DNA of 7,687 nucleotides, taken from contig JABMRP010000427.1 of NCBI GenBank assembly GCA_013202535.1, positions 1-7,687 on the forward strand. Reading direction: 5' to 3'. Source of the DNA: Planctomycetota bacterium. GTDB lineage: Bacteria; Planctomycetota; Planctomycetia; Pirellulales; Thermoguttaceae. Shown piece after piece: positions 1 through 6,252 of this stretch. The translations under genes and the position numbers were made by a program. The stretch's first letter is position 1. Each line of letters opens with the position of its first letter. The notes under the pieces are model-generated. The model had not been told where the DNA came from, made no database searches, and saw only the letters and a program-made list of their open reading frames with translations.

Positions 1-1403
1 CCGCTGGGTGAACCGCCGCTGGGTGAACCGCCGCCGGGCTGACCACCGCCGGGCACACCGCCACTGGGCACAGCACTACCGGGCATTTCACCACCGGGCG
101 AGCCGCTACCAGGCACAGCACTACCGGCCATTTCACCACCGGGCATACCGCCACCAGGCAAACCGTCACCAGGCGAACCACCACCAGGCGAACCACCACC
201 GGGCGAACCACCGCCGCGCGGAGCGATGACCGTTCCATGGGGGCCGGCGGACATCGATCCTCCGCCGCGCGTGCCTCGACCGGTGCCGGAACCGCTTCCG
301 ATATTACCTCCCGCGGCCCCCATCACCGTATCTCGCCGCTCTCTCCCGCCGTTTTGAGCCCGGTCGAGCGACGGAGCCGCCAGCTTCAGTTCCTCTTGGT
401 ACGCCCGCTGACGCCGTCGCGCCTCCTCGACAACCAGGCGAAGCCTTTCGGCCAACACCGGATCGGGCGCCGGGTAGGCCATGCTCCAATCGCTCCCGAT
501 ATACTCGTAGCCAAAATCCGCTTGCCATCCACGCAAAGCCTGCCGCGTTCGCCCGTGGGCGGCGATCCCTTCGGGACGAATCAGCAGCAGCGGATACGCC
601 AGGACCGACTGTCCCTCGTCGGTTCGTTGTCCGCGGTAGTATTCCCTGACCGCATGGACGGCCGCGTCGAGCGGGTTGCCCGGCAGCATTCCCGGGGGAA
701 AATCGTCCTCACCCAGCCGTATTCCCTCCGGTTGAATGATGACTTCGTCGGCTCGGCATTCGATGTAGACAGGCCGGCGGTAGGTGCCAAGAACCGCGTC
801 GAAGGGGAGAATCGCGTACGAGCGAGGCCGGTCGGCCGCCTCTTGGCGGGCTTCGTCGAGTTCTTCCTGAGCTTCCTCGATTTCGACCGCCAGACGTTGC
901 AGTTCGGCTTCCAAAGTCCGCCGCTGTTGGTCGTCGCCGGCACCGGTTCGTTGCAGTTCGTTCCACGCCGCTTCCAAGGCGGCCAACTCGCGGCGAAGTT
1001 GCTCCAGATGGGCCCCGGCGTCGTCGGAGCGATTTTGCGCGGCGGAAAGTTCCTCTTGGGCCGTCCGCAAAGCCTGGTCCCATTGGGCGATCCGCGCTTC
1101 GGCCCGCTGGCGCCGGGCGATCAGTTCGATCTGCCGAGCCGTCCGCTGGAACGATTCCTGGAGGTCTCTCGGAGAAGGTTCCGCGGTCGGCGGCTGCGGT
1201 TTCGGGTCATCGACATCGGCGTCGGCATCGGCGGCGGTTGTTTCCCGGGCCGTTTCGATCACCTGGGCGCGCGCAAGCCGAGTGATGACGATCAGCAGCA
1301 CAATGAGCGCGCCCATCGTACAGATCAAGACAGCCAGGAACGGGAACAAGGAAACGCTCGCGGCCTGGTTGTCGCCAATTCGTGCTGCACCCGGCCGTCT
1401 CAT
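1..1403 (-). CDS. ExbD/TolR-like membrane-anchored protein with coiled coil and Gly/Pro-rich tail (3' end outside window)
   Basis: The frame is open from an ATG at 1403 to the window edge (467 codons seen, no stop), so the C-terminus is missing. Residues 18-41 form one membrane helix beginning SLFPFLAVLICTMGALIVLL, which matches the N-terminal anchor of ExbD/TolR proteins. Where ExbD/TolR carry Asp in PF-I-D-V, this protein has PF-L-A-V (Ala24), and the helix holds no acidic residue. Residues about 80-195 are Glu/Gln/Arg/Ala-rich and probably coiled coil. Residues about 200-335 form a globular block (for example RPVYIECRADEVIIQPEGI, then YPLLLIRPEGI and GWQADFGYEYI) that I recall from planctomycete hypothetical proteins but cannot name. 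From about residue 361 the chain is Gly/Ser/Pro-rich. The start overlaps the stop of the upstream MotA-like gene (ATGA), which implies translational coupling and a joint complex. A periplasmic location for everything after residue 42 is inferred. Confidence 0.85.
   Translation of the reverse strand, partial: MRRPGAARIGDNQAASVSLFPFLAVLICTMGALIVLLIVITRLARAQVIETARETTAADADADVDDPKPQPPTAEPSPRDLQESFQRTARQIELIARRQRAEARIAQWDQALRTAQEELSAAQNRSDDAGAHLEQLRRELAALEAAWNELQRTGAGDDQQRRTLEAELQRLAVEIEEAQEELDEARQEAADRPRSYAILPFDAVLGTYRRPVYIECRADEVIIQPEGIRLGEDDFPPGMLPGNPLDAAVHAVREYYRGQRTDEGQSVLAYPLLLIRPEGIAAHGRTRQALRGWQADFGYEYIGSDWSMAYPAPDPVLAERLRLVVEEARRRQRAYQEELKLAAPSLDRAQNGGRERRDTVMGAAGGNIGSGSGTGRGTRGGGSMSAGPHGTVIAPRGGGSPGGGSPGGGSPGDGLPGGGMPGGEMAGSAVPGSGSPGGEMPGSAVPSGGVPGGGQPGGGSPSGGSPS
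3..212 (-). repeat. Fourteen tandem 15-bp units encoding a Gly-Pro pentapeptide repeat
   Basis: Fourteen in-frame 15-bp units run without interruption, each encoding a variant of G-G-x-P-G (for example GGSPG, GGMPG, GGEMP). Units 5-7 (63-107) and 8-10 (108-152) form a 45-bp higher-order duplication matching at about 38 of 45 positions, which indicates slippage or unequal exchange. The array continues to the window edge, so total copy number is unknown. It forms the flexible tail of the ExbD-like protein. Confidence 0.85.
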
Positions 1404-2719
1404 GCCGCATGGCCCTTGCGTGGTTGCGGTTCGAGCGAAATCCGGGACGGATCAACGGGCGTTTGCCCCAGTCGCCCGTTGAGCAGGTGGATCGCGGCGG
1501 CCAGACTCATCACGGTCTGCTCAAAATTCGCCGAACTGGACAGCGCCGAGAGGTTGCGGTTGAGCGCCTCTTCCAGCTTGACAACCTGTCCGGTCGCCTC
1601 GATCGCCCGGGCCAGCGTCTCGCTCTGGCGCACCACGGTCCGCTGCATGGCGCCGCTGGTCTCGCCGGATTGGACCAGGGCCCGTTGCACGCGGTCCCAG
1701 TGCTGGCGGTTCTGCTCCGCCGATTCCCGCTCGGCGGCGGCCAAGTGCCCGGCGTGTGTCTTGAGACTATCGGCCAGCGCGCCGGAAAGTGCCGCTTTCA
1801 GTTGCCCGGCCGAGGCGGCGGTCGTCTCGGCCCAACGCTTCTGGGCGGTCTCCATCGACCCCCGCCACAGTTCGACTTGCCGCGAGACCAGCCGGTCGTT
1901 GGCCTTCAGCAAGGTCTCGGTCATCCGGCGGACCGCCGCCTGCTGGCCGTCGTCGTGCGCGCTGGACTGCTCGAAGCGGCCGATCAGTTCGGCCTCGGCC
2001 CGCCGGTCGACCATATCCAACAGGCCCGATTCCGACTGGCCGATGCGAAACTGGGCGAACATCAGCACGATCGACAGAGCCAAGGCCAGCGTGGTCGTGT
2101 TGAACGCAACCCCCAACCCGGCCACCACTTGCGGCAGCGAGTCTTCCAGGGCCTGGGGCGATAGGTTGGCAATGGCCAGGGCGATGCCGATGACCGTACC
2201 CAGGAACCCGAGGATGGGGATCGCCCACACAATCAGCCGCACCAGCCCATAGCCGGCATGCATGCGCCCGACGTCGAGGTCGGCCAGATATTTTACGTGG
2301 TCTTCCATCGTGTCGGCCGTGCCGCTGCGGCCCACGTATCGCAACGCATCGCGCAGGCGCCCGACGATATAGTCTTCTTGCCGAACCGGCGACAGACGAT
2401 CCAGCCGCTCCAGCAGCGCGCGGCAGTCGTCGGCCGTTTGACGTTCGCTTCCCACGGGCCCCAACAGCGGTTCGACCAGATCGCTCCTCTGCCGGGCGAC
2501 GTCGATGGCCTTGATCGCCAGGGCGGCAATTCCGACGAAGAACAGCGCGGTCGCCACGTAAAAGACCGGATGGCCGACGAAATAGGCATCGATCAACCAG
2601 CCCGAGAGCAGCTTGCCATGGACCAGGCCATAAAAGATCGCGGTTGCCATGCCCCCCCAAACGAACGGGGATTTCGTCAGGCTGGCCGTCATGGATCTGG
2701 AATCGGTCACGGATCGCAT
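1400..2719 (-). CDS. MotA/TolQ/ExbB-family proton-channel-like protein with long C-terminal helical tail
   Basis: 439 residues. Hydrophobic segments lie at about 18-36, 50-72, 160-184 and 198-222. The last two carry the family signatures PILGFLGTVIGIALAI (168-183) and GLGVAFNTTTLALAL (201-215), with Gly and Thr at the usual pore-lining places. The 2+2 helix pattern with a cytoplasmic loop of about 87 residues (73-159) resembles MotA more than three-helix ExbB. Residues about 225-400 are polar, rich in Ala/Glu/Gln/Arg and probably an extended helical or coiled-coil cytoplasmic tail, far longer than in TolQ or ExbB. The stop overlaps the start of the ExbD-like gene by 4 bp. The first ATG (residue 1) has AGAGAGG directly against it, too close for normal pairing. 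ATG at residue 10 is an alternative with no Shine-Dalgarno. Family assignment is firm. The load it drives is unknown. Confidence 0.9.
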   Translation of the reverse strand: MRSVTDSRSMTASLTKSPFVWGGMATAIFYGLVHGKLLSGWLIDAYFVGHPVFYVATALFFVGIAALAIKAIDVARQRSDLVEPLLGPVGSERQTADDCRALLERLDRLSPVRQEDYIVGRLRDALRYVGRSGTADTMEDHVKYLADLDVGRMHAGYGLVRLIVWAIPILGFLGTVIGIALAIANLSPQALEDSLPQVVAGLGVAFNTTTLALALSIVLMFAQFRIGQSESGLLDMVDRRAEAELIGRFEQSSAHDDGQQAAVRRMTETLLKANDRLVSRQVELWRGSMETAQKRWAETTAASAGQLKAALSGALADSLKTHAGHLAAAERESAEQNRQHWDRVQRALVQSGETSGAMQRTVVRQSETLARAIEATGQVVKLEEALNRNLSALSSSANFEQTVMSLAAAIHLLNGRLGQTPVDPSRISLEPQPRKGHAA

Positions 2720-3102
2720 CCTCTCTCGGGCATCATGGAGCAGCGCGCGGATTGGCCGCCGCGTAGAATCCTGCCCTCAGAATCGACCTAACCGTCACAT
2801 ATTGTGAAACGAATCCGCAAAAAGCGCCGAACCCACGTCTTGCGGGGGGCAGGCGGATCGGATCGGCAATCTCTCCCCAGAGTCCCAACCGTTGAAATCG
2901 ACACAGTTGGTAAAGTTTGCCAAAGTGTTACGGTCGAGCCAACCGATAAGGTTTCTCATCGCCGCATGGGCTCGCCCGACGGCAAACAAACACAGCCGGC
3001 ACGGCATCTTGCCGACCGCAGAAATTCCCAGGGGGGGAAACAGTCCGGGTCGGGTCCGTCATGGGCCCACCCGGATTGTGCATTTCTTGGGGGCTCCGCT
3101 TC
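2720..3102. other. Gene-free region between amidohydrolase and channel operon
   Basis: No convincing gene is seen. A 70-codon minus ORF (2795-3007) and longer plus ORFs lack family features, Shine-Dalgarno sites and conserved-looking composition. The stretch should hold the promoter of the channel operon, but I could not find a clear -35/-10 pair. It contains an operator-like inverted repeat (2901-2928) and a short palindrome TCACATATTGTGA (2795-2807, arms TCACA/TGTGA), 76 bp upstream of the 2719 start. Confidence 0.5.
2901..2928. promoter_or_regulatory. Operator-like inverted repeat upstream of channel operon
   Basis: The core TTGGTAAAGTTTGCCAA (2907-2923) is a 17-bp odd-centred palindrome with one non-complementary pair. 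It is flanked by ACAC (2901-2904) and GTGT (2925-2928), which are also complementary, though offset by one base. It is AT-richer than its surroundings and lies about 180-210 bp upstream of the channel operon start. A regulator-binding site is possible. A hairpin end signal for the upstream amidohydrolase is less likely because no T-run follows. Confidence 0.35.
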
Positions 3103-3126
3103 TCACGCATCCTCTCCCGCGGAGCC
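3092..3126 (-). other. Weak hairpin spanning the amidohydrolase stop codon
   Basis: GGCTCCGC (3092-3099) and GCGGAGCC (3119-3126) form an 8-bp GC stem with a 19-nt loop that contains the stop codon (3103-3105). No T-run follows on the minus strand. It could slow polymerase or protect the mRNA end, but may be chance in GC-rich DNA. Confidence 0.25.
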
Positions 3127-4101
3127 GGGCCCCAACAGTTCCAACATCTGGCTGGCGTATCCCGGTCCGAAGTTGAACGATTGCTTGATCCGCAGGTCCA
3201 TGTCCAGGGCGTTGCGGCGCTCGGGGGGGAACGGGCCGGTTCGCAATACAAACGGAAGACGGGCCGGCGGGAAGGGATAATCGCTGCCGTGAACGACGCG
3301 GGCGGTAATCGCCGGGGCCTCGCGGCTGAGCCGGCTGAGCGACCGCCAGCGATTCCAGACGGCCATGATCGACGTATCGCCGTAGAGGTTGTCATGGGCG
3401 TGCATCATCCGCACGAAGTTGGGGTAGTAGTCCTCCGGGTCGAATGTCGCACACACGCCGCAATGCGCCGCAAGGATCACCCCGCCGTGGTCCAGCGGTC
3501 GCGCCAGACTGGCCGGATCGGTGAACTGCTGCGATACGACCGTGCAGGAATGTTCGTAGCCGGTGTGAAACATCAACACCACGCCGAGATCCGCCGCACG
3601 ACGATAGAACTTGTCGAAACGCGCCAAGGCCGGGTCCACGCCCTGGATCGCCGTGTGGATCTTCACCAGCCGGCATCCGGCCTCGTGTACGCGTTCCAAT
3701 TCGGCCAGCGCGTCGCGGCGGATCGGGTTGATCGAACAGCCCGGGAGGATCTTCTCCGACCGCCGGGCCAAATCGAGCACATAATCGTTGGACACATAGA
3801 AATGCGTCGCCGGATCGTCTCGCGAACCGTCTTCCCGATACACGGCATCTTCGGCCAGCACGACCACGAAGTCGAGTTTCGACCCGTCGACGTGTCGCAA
3901 CAGCCGCGATCGAAACTTCTCGCTGAGCGTCTCGCCCTTTTCCTTCCCAATGCCGATCAACCGCAGCAAGATCCGCGTCCGCCATGCACCCCGGGTCCGC
4001 TCGGAAAGAAACCCGTCGCTCGGGTTCTCACCCCAGCAGAAGACGTGAACGTGAGCGTCGACGAGCGGGCGGTTGGGTGTTGGTTGGGTTTGGTGAGTCA
4101 T
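3103..4101 (-). CDS. Metal-dependent amidohydrolase (amidohydrolase-2 type TIM barrel)
   Basis: 332 residues, complete, no signal peptide, presumably cytoplasmic. The barrel ligand motifs appear in the expected order: DAHVHV with His17 and His19 after strand 1, LVKIHT with Lys147/His149, VLMFHTGYEHS with His179, ILAAHCG with His213, and VHGSDYPFP with His271 and Asp274, the usual catalytic acid. This pattern fits the PF04909 group (hydrolases and non-oxidative decarboxylases of the ACMSD/2-pyrone type, and uncharacterised relatives). The substrate cannot be read from sequence. The insert before strand 2 (residues about 25-75, with NPSDGFLSERTRGAWRTR) is probably specificity-determining. The gene is monocistronic: its own promoter lies immediately upstream, and a 383-bp gap separates it from the channel operon. 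No Shine-Dalgarno is visible, which fits a nearly leaderless mRNA. Confidence 0.9.
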   Translation of the reverse strand: MTHQTQPTPNRPLVDAHVHVFCWGENPSDGFLSERTRGAWRTRILLRLIGIGKEKGETLSEKFRSRLLRHVDGSKLDFVVVLAEDAVYREDGSRDDPATHFYVSNDYVLDLARRSEKILPGCSINPIRRDALAELERVHEAGCRLVKIHTAIQGVDPALARFDKFYRRAADLGVVLMFHTGYEHSCTVVSQQFTDPASLARPLDHGGVILAAHCGVCATFDPEDYYPNFVRMMHAHDNLYGDTSIMAVWNRWRSLSRLSREAPAITARVVHGSDYPFPPARLPFVLRTGPFPPERRNALDMDLRIKQSFNFGPGYASQMLELLGPGSAGEDA

Positions 4102-4110
4102 GATGCGAAG

Positions 4111-4138
4111 ATTCTACCCGAAGCCCGCGAAACGTCAA
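4111..4138 (-). promoter_or_regulatory. Sigma70-type promoter for the amidohydrolase, near-leaderless
   Basis: On the minus strand TTGACG (4138-4133) is followed after 16 bp by TAGAAT (4116-4111), each one base off consensus. The ATG begins at 4101, only 9 nt after the -10 box. Transcription should therefore start about 2-4 nt before the start codon, leaving no room for a ribosome binding site. Confidence 0.65.
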
Positions 4139-4191
4139 GGGAAATCGGGTTCTTCGGGGGGCGCGGCTAGACGCATTAAGTTGTGAGGCAC

Positions 4192-4264
4192 ACGCCCGCG
4201 TAGGGCCGTTTACGGTCCTTTCCGCCGCAGGCGGTATTAGGCCCGTCGTTTACGGCGGGTTACG
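4192..4264 (+). repeat. 73-bp three-hairpin repeat, copy 1
   Basis: Read on the plus strand it begins ACGCC and ends GGGTTACG. Three stem-loops follow one another: 4203-4218 (6-bp stem, loop TTTA), 4222-4234 (CCGCC-GCA-GGCGG) and 4242-4259 (7-bp stem, loop TTTA). The first and third stems each contain one G-T pair that remains paired as G-U in plus-strand RNA but would be A-C on the other strand. A second copy lies inverted at 4362-4434. It resembles REP-like intergenic repeats. No transposase is nearby. Confidence 0.8.
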
Positions 4265-4361
4265 CGTCCGCCGAGAGCCAATCCACAGTCACCCCCAGGC
4301 CGCACGCTGCCATCGGCGGCGGGCGGACGGGCGTGACGGCGCTTTATTGTGGTTTGTCACT

Positions 4362-4434
4362 CGTAACCCGTGCTAAAGCACGGGCCTAATACGGCCTTCG
4401 GCCGGAAGGACCGTGAACGGTCCTGCGTAGGCGT
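4362..4434 (-). repeat. 73-bp three-hairpin repeat, copy 2 (inverted)
   Basis: This is the same element as 4192-4264 in the opposite orientation and the same length. Hairpins lie at 4408-4423 (GGACCG stem), 4392-4404 (CGGCC-TTC-GGCCG) and 4367-4384 (CCCGTGC-TAAA-GCACGGG), all perfectly paired. Between copies the loops and outer segments are conserved, while several stem bases change without loss of pairing. Confidence 0.8.
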
Positions 4435-4478
4435 TTGCTATTGGAGTTGATTCACCGAGCCGCCAAAACGGTGCGACG

Positions 4479-4532
4479 AGTACGGGTTCCTCTCCTCTGT
4501 TCTCGCCGGGACAGAGAAGAGGAACCCGTACT
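4479..4532 (-). repeat. Long hairpin with 22-bp stem, possible 3' end signal
   Basis: Arms 4479-4500 and 4511-4532 are complementary at 21 of 22 positions around a 10-nt loop (4501-4510). The single imperfect pair (4494 with 4517) is C-A in plus-strand RNA but G-U in minus-strand RNA. All 22 pairs can thus form only in a transcript of the 4565-6106 gene, whose stop lies 32 bp upstream. No run of T follows directly, so a classical intrinsic terminator is doubtful. Transcript-end protection, or a small mobile or palindromic repeat, fits equally. Confidence 0.6.
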
Positions 4533-4564
4533 TGCCCAACACTTTCGCCTGGCCGGAAAAGCCC

Positions 4565-6106
4565 CTACGGTCCGGCCGTGGTTAGGGCGAACGTTGAGTC
4601 GCACTTTTCGCCGGGGTAGCGAACGCTGACGCTCAGCGCTACCGCAATGGGGGCGTTGGCCGGTAGCGGAATCGTTATTGGGGCACTGTACTCCGGGAAA
4701 AAGTCTTTCCCCTCGGGACACTCCAGTCGAACGGTGTTTTCCGCAGCGTTGTACTTCAAAGTCAGAGCTAGGTTGGGCTTCATGACGGGAACCAGCAGCC
4801 TGCCGAGCAGTTCATTCTTGTCGTTCAGGATGCTGACGTAGACTGTCGGGCCGTTACTCGTTGTCCGTGTGAGGAACTTCGAGTTCAAAACGAAATGGGC
4901 ATTGAGCATGCTTGGGTCGGGCACTGACCAGACCACGGACTTGCCGAACCAGCCACGTTTCCCGCCGTCAATGGTTTTCGCGCTGTGCCGACAAACGCCC
5001 CAAAACCGGCCCCGCCCATTTCGATACAATGCTTCCAACTCTGCCGGCACTTGTGGATGTCCGATGAGTTGTCCGTGACCGCTGTTGAACACCCCTTGGA
5101 ATTGCCAACGGCGGCCGGAAGACGTTGCTGGTCGGTCCACTTCGCTGATTTCCGCGACACGCTTTTCCGTGCGTGCCTTCGCCAGACCGGGGGTAAGCTT
5201 CGGCAGGGCCGTTCGATACCACACGCCGGCGCGCTGCGTGAGAGACTCCCTCTCTGCCTCCTCGGCCGCTTGCGCCAGATCCCACCAGGTATCTCCCAGG
5301 GCCACCTGTTCTTCGGGCGAGGAAACCTCTCCGAGTTCCTTGCGAGCGGGGGCCTGGTATAGGGAGTTGTCAGCCAAGGCCAGCAAGGGAACACCCGTTG
5401 CCCAGTCGCCTTTGACGAGACAGTAGAACTTGCCCACGGTCAGATTGGCGGCCGGGTCGGTCGGCTTTTCGTCCAGCACTTTCAGGGCCGGCTGGATGGC
5501 TTCGTAGGCCTTGACGATTCTCGCCATATCGCGGCTGAGATCGGTAAAACTGCGAATGAGTGCGCCGTCGCGGCTCTTCCGGGCGGCGGACTGTCCGACG
5601 CGGAGCAGTTGTTCGGCCGTGGGGTAATCGTCTTGGGCTATCGCGGCACGGACCAGAGCGATCGACTCCTCGGCGGCCACCTTGGCGTGTTCGGCCCGGA
5701 CGATCGACTTGGTGCCCGTCAGCAGTGCCTCGGTCTTCATCTTTACCGCGTCGACCGCAAAACCCCGATCGAGCATCTCGATTGCCGCAAACGCCGTCGT
5801 CACGTCCCCGGCTCCCGTGGCGACGTCTCGCGCCACCCGCAACAACACGAACCGGCCCGTCGGATCGTTGGCGGTCTGCGTCGCCTGTTCGAGCATCTTC
5901 TCCGCCAGGGCCGTCTTCTGGGCGCTCGTCTTGGCCCCGGCCCACTGCTGCTCGAATATCTCCGCGATGATTTTCAGCGCCTCGGCCTGCGCCGCGGCAT
6001 CGGGAACGGGGGCTTTCTGGGCGAAAACCGGCGTCACACCGGCCAAGGCGATCACGGCGGTCAGAAGGAAACACTCACGATGAAACGACATGCGGCGAAA
6101 CGTCAT
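4565..6106 (-). CDS. Secreted planctomycete protein with helical-repeat region, function unknown
   Basis: 513 residues. Residues 1-29 form a signal peptide: a basic start, the hydrophobic core CFLLTAVIALAGV, and likely cleavage after VFA before Gln30. Residues about 35-320 are almost wholly helical and TPR-like. They include the block LGDTWWDLAQAAEEAERESLTQRAGVWYRTALPKLTPGLAKARTEKRVAEI, near 269-320. I know this block from many planctomycete secreted proteins, where it precedes a variable C-terminal domain. Residues about 330-513 look beta-rich (WQFQGVFNSGHG, RFWGVCRHS, TVYVSILNDKNELLGRLLVPV), perhaps a lectin- or LamG-like module, but no catalytic motif is visible. AGGGG (6114-6118) stands 7 nt before the ATG and supports this start. 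A good promoter lies upstream (6158-6185). Its neighbours give no clear pathway. It probably acts in the periplasm or outside the cell. Confidence 0.85.
   Translation of the reverse strand: MTFRRMSFHRECFLLTAVIALAGVTPVFAQKAPVPDAAAQAEALKIIAEIFEQQWAGAKTSAQKTALAEKMLEQATQTANDPTGRFVLLRVARDVATGAGDVTTAFAAIEMLDRGFAVDAVKMKTEALLTGTKSIVRAEHAKVAAEESIALVRAAIAQDDYPTAEQLLRVGQSAARKSRDGALIRSFTDLSRDMARIVKAYEAIQPALKVLDEKPTDPAANLTVGKFYCLVKGDWATGVPLLALADNSLYQAPARKELGEVSSPEEQVALGDTWWDLAQAAEEAERESLTQRAGVWYRTALPKLTPGLAKARTEKRVAEISEVDRPATSSGRRWQFQGVFNSGHGQLIGHPQVPAELEALYRNGRGRFWGVCRHSAKTIDGGKRGWFGKSVVWSVPDPSMLNAHFVLNSKFLTRTTSNGPTVYVSILNDKNELLGRLLVPVMKPNLALTLKYNAAENTVRLECPEGKDFFPEYSAPITIPLPANAPIAVALSVSVRYPGEKCDSTFALTTAGP
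4615..4643. repeat. Bulged hairpin inside the C-terminal coding region
   Basis: GGTAGC (4615-4620) pairs with GCTACC (4638-4643) and GCTGA (4625-4629) with TCAGC (4633-4637), with loop CGC and a GAAC bulge. It encodes part of VALSVSVRYPG near the protein's C-terminus. It may be a repeat absorbed into the gene's 3' end, or chance. Confidence 0.35.
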
Positions 6107-6157
6107 GGCACTACCCCTGCTTGAGTGACCTTGAACAACGCTTTCTCGACAGCCGCC

Positions 6158-6185
6158 ATTATGGCATCACACGGGGGGGTGTCAA
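6158..6185 (-). promoter_or_regulatory. Sigma70-type promoter for the secreted protein gene
   Basis: On the minus strand a perfect TTGACA (6185-6180) is separated by 16 bp from CATAAT (6163-6158), one base off TATAAT. The spacer contains a run of seven C. The predicted start near 6150 gives a leader of about 45 nt with AGGGG before the ATG at 6106. It lies immediately downstream of the repeat pair that ends the neighbouring gene. Confidence 0.7.
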
Positions 6186-6194
6186 GCGGTAGCT

Positions 6195-6252
6195 AGCTAC
6201 GGTCGCCAGACCGTGGGGGCGTCATTCAAACCACGCTCTGGCGAACGTAGCT
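6195..6252. repeat. Inverted pair of a 22-bp hairpin repeat
   Basis: Arms 6195-6216 and 6231-6252 match at 20 of 22 positions in inverted orientation with a 14-bp spacer. Each arm is also a hairpin: an 8-bp stem around loop GCCA (6197-6216 in the left copy). The two differing positions pair with each other: G-C in the left copy and U-G in the right copy. The stop codon of the LEPR-XLL gene (6222-6224) lies in the spacer. GCGRTAGCT homology extends outward from both arms. Confidence 0.75.

Larger units (their letters stand above)
4102..4564. other. Gene-free repeat-rich intergenic region
   Basis: No coding gene is supported. The region holds the amidohydrolase promoter (4111-4138), two convergent 73-bp structured repeats (4192-4264, 4362-4434) with a 97-bp spacer, and a long hairpin (4479-4532). 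The spacer carries a further inverted pair, CGTCCGCC (4265-4272) and GGCGGACG (4322-4329), so most of 4192-4434 can fold on itself. A 64-codon plus ORF (4435-4629) shows no family features. Confidence 0.7.

Noticed and set aside
3..212. CRISPR-like array
   Set aside because: The units are contiguous 15-mers in frame with no spacers, encoding a Gly/Pro tail.
237..2252. 671-codon plus-strand ORF
   Set aside because: It lies opposite two recognisable minus-strand genes (channel and ExbD-like). Its translation is Arg/Ser/Pro-rich with no family signature. It is a GC-driven antisense shadow.
1..2719. Zorya defence locus (ZorA/ZorB)
   Set aside because: The channel tail fits ZorA loosely, but the partner lacks the OmpA-like domain and the helix Asp, and no ZorC/D/E is visible. 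The window edge prevents a full check.
2795..3007. 70-codon minus ORF in the gap before the channel operon
   Set aside because: No Shine-Dalgarno, no recognisable motif, and it overlaps the operator-like repeat.
3092..3126. Intrinsic terminator of the amidohydrolase
   Set aside because: The stem is 8 bp with a 19-nt loop and no T-run follows. Kept only as a weak hairpin.
3061..4170. 369-codon plus-strand ORF
   Set aside because: It is antisense to the amidohydrolase, whose metal-binding motifs are all in order on the minus strand.
4192..4434. Insertion sequence
   Set aside because: No transposase ORF and no evident target-site duplication at the outer ends. Only a small non-coding repeat pair is supported.
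4435..4629. 64-codon plus ORF across the long hairpin
   Set aside because: It is generated by palindromic sequence and antisense coding, with no supporting start signal.
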